DNA of 64,000 nucleotides from Dallia pectoralis. Taxonomy: Eukaryota; Chordata; Actinopteri; Esociformes; Umbridae. Below, one piece after another: positions 62,520 to 64,000 of this stretch (positions within the stretch are counted from its first letter, which is position 1; the number at the start of each line of letters is the position of its first letter). The translations under genes and the position numbers were made by a program. The stretch spans positions 1,488,001-1,552,000 of the forward strand of contig CM055744.1 of NCBI GenBank assembly GCA_029465975.1, given 5' to 3'. The notes below the pieces were generated by a model. That model was not told the DNA's origin. It made no database searches and saw only the letters and a program-made list of their open reading frames with translations.

Positions 62520-64000
62520 ATGCCCAAAAAGCCAGCAGTAGACAGCGATTCCATTTTCACAGTCCTTTGTTCATCAAAAGAGGCCATAGTAGAAAATGGT
62601 AAAATATCTACTCCTAGTAACAGCATCTGGACTGCGCTGAGTGAGCAACTAGAAAAAAAGATCACTGCAAAGGCACTGTACACATTTGTGAAATTGAACA
62701 GACACAACATCTGGTCTGCTTTAGGGTTAAACTATGACCATGAAACAAGTGGCAGTAGTGATGACACAGATTTTGAGCCACAGTCCTGTTCTCTGAGACC
62801 CGAAGAATGCAAAGCTTATGAGCTTGAAGTTCCATTTGAGAAATGGATTGAATTCATGCCTGAAACAGTTCAGTACAAAGACAAGTTCTCCAAAACACAA
62901 AAAAGGAAGTACACAGTGTTGAAGCGTGGCATCTGGACTCATGTAATAAATCACCAAATTTGGAAAACAGTGAAAAGTACCTGTACATTCGTATTTAAAA
63001 GAGCCACGGTCTATCCATCATCTATGACAAAATACTTTGAAATCAGAAGTAACTGTAAGGAGTGTCATGGGGACCTTTACATCATATGTGACAGAGAGCC
63101 TGAAATGAACAGCACAATGGTGCTAAAATGTTTTATTAAAGACATCGATGGTTCCCTGCACACTGGCTGTTCCAAGCGTGCCATCTCTGGAAACTTGCGT
63201 GTGCAGATAGCCAAAGAACTGTGTGAGGGTAGGATGGAACCCCATGTATGGAGGGCATCTGAAGCGACAAAGCTGATGGATTTTGGAGATCCTGAGCCAA
63301 GCCATCTGCCTAATTTGGCCACCATGCGCAAAGCAAAGCAGGAGAAAAATGACTTAGAATTAGGTGACAAAGATCCCATATTATCACTGCAGATGCTAAA
63401 ATACAGTGCACCTCACAATGGTAGCATTAAAGATATTGGACTGGACAAGTTTTTCTGTCACTACTGGAGTCAAACACAAATGTACATGTACAAATCAATC
63501 TCAAAGAAATCTCACCTCACTGTGAGTTTTGATGCAACAGGTTCAGTAGTCAGGAAACTACAGAGACCAAATGGCATGTCTGGCCACATCTTCTTATACC
63601 AGGGTGTTCTGGCAGGGGATGCGTGCGCAAGTGTCCCAGAGAGACATGATGTTAATGCAATAAAACATTGGTTGACAGAATGGATTCGCGCAGGCGCACC
63701 TATTCCAAAAGAGGTTGTGAGTGACTTCTCTCTGGCTCTGCTTGGAGCTCTGGTTAAGGCTTTTACTCCTCACCCTGATCTGAAGACATACATCAACCAG
63801 TGTTTTAGTGTCTTACTTGGTAACCAGTCTGCACAGCTGCCACCATGTTTTGTCCGGGTTGATGTTGCACACTGCATCAAGATGATCTGCCAGTGGGACT
63901 GCTTGAAAAGAAAACCACATCGAATTAAAGATTTCTTTGTGAGGTCAATGGCACAGCTGCTCAAGTCACAATCACTGAACAATGCAAGAGAGCTACTACG
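62520..64000 (+). CDS. Transposase-like protein, at least 493 residues, runs off window end
   Basis: Open from ATG 62520 (in-frame stop TAA at 62496) to the last base, with no stop in 493 codons. Residues 179-217 hold spaced cysteines (C179-X2-C182, C190, C204, C217), a possible zinc-binding region. The C-terminal part has FDATG (Asp 338), VVSDFS (Asp 402) and RVDVAH (Asp 448), plus SGHIFLYQGVLAGD, ERHDVNAIKHWL and EWIRAGAPIPKEVV. This combination recalls transposase-like proteins from fish, cnidarians and insects that I associate, with moderate-to-low certainty, with the Mutator/NOF (foldback) or KDZ groups. The ATG follows TTTATGCCAG, which could also be a splice acceptor. The GTTTGTGCT array lies about 280 bp upstream and may be its terminal repeat. 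No host gene is recognised as an alternative. Confidence 0.7.
   Translation, partial: MPKKPAVDSDSIFTVLCSSKEAIVENGKISTPSNSIWTALSEQLEKKITAKALYTFVKLNRHNIWSALGLNYDHETSGSSDDTDFEPQSCSLRPEECKAYELEVPFEKWIEFMPETVQYKDKFSKTQKRKYTVLKRGIWTHVINHQIWKTVKSTCTFVFKRATVYPSSMTKYFEIRSNCKECHGDLYIICDREPEMNSTMVLKCFIKDIDGSLHTGCSKRAISGNLRVQIAKELCEGRMEPHVWRASEATKLMDFGDPEPSHLPNLATMRKAKQEKNDLELGDKDPILSLQMLKYSAPHNGSIKDIGLDKFFCHYWSQTQMYMYKSISKKSHLTVSFDATGSVVRKLQRPNGMSGHIFLYQGVLAGDACASVPERHDVNAIKHWLTEWIRAGAPIPKEVVSDFSLALLGALVKAFTPHPDLKTYINQCFSVLLGNQSAQLPPCFVRVDVAHCIKMICQWDCLKRKPHRIKDFFVRSMAQLLKSQSLNNARELL

Noticed and set aside
62495..63982. Several - strand open frames of 60-100 codons at the right end
   Set aside because: They are shadows opposite the long + strand transposase-like frame and contain no motif of their own.

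Overview
The window comes from a vertebrate nuclear genome, most likely a teleost fish. Genes are split by GT-AG introns. The introns are packed with dinucleotide runs and minisatellites, and Tc1/mariner, hAT and Tx1/L1-type elements of the kinds typical of fish are scattered throughout. Species cannot be fixed from the sequence; one dispersed repeat near 44.4-45.05 kb resembles, from memory, a family common in salmoniform genomes.

Two host genes are clear and convergent. A class 3 semaphorin that matches SEMA3F (a teleost sema3f; the a or b paralogue cannot be decided) runs on the + strand. Sixteen constitutive exons plus one cassette exon lie between 10876 and 39896, followed by a 3'UTR to about 41.8 kb. 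The signal-peptide exon was not found in bases 1-10875 and is probably upstream of the window. On the - strand a complete nine-exon wdr82 (313 codons plus stop, start at 60207, stop at 53437) encodes the WD40 subunit that links Set1/COMPASS to RNA polymerase II. Between the two 3' ends is an unassigned candidate gene (- strand, about 45.6-47.2 kb).

Mobile elements, left to right: a deleted Tc1/mariner-like MITE (7.4 kb); a composite of nested DNA-transposon remnants with outer inverted repeats (12.77-14.44 kb); a nearly full-length Tx1/L1-type LINE inserted inside a (CT)n tract immediately upstream of sema3f exon 6 (21.1-26.6 kb); a 1.16-kb hAT with an intact 8-bp target duplication (47.96-49.11 kb); hAT and Tc1 remnants (50.0-52.1 kb); and a deleted Tc1/mariner copy in a wdr82 intron (57.9-58.4 kb).

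Tandem arrays are unusually abundant. The largest is a 26-bp minisatellite (28.05-32.45 kb) that starts 27 bp after a sema3f splice donor and is interrupted by exactly 500 Ns. Others have units of about 17, 19, 31, 33, 39, 42 and 46 bp.

The last 3 kb are the most novel part. An array of seven to eight units of about 140 bp built from GTTTGTGCT motifs (61.29-62.24 kb) is followed by an open reading frame of at least 493 codons that runs off the window end. It looks like a DDE-type transposase, possibly of the Mutator/NOF foldback kind. Function here is inferred from motifs only.
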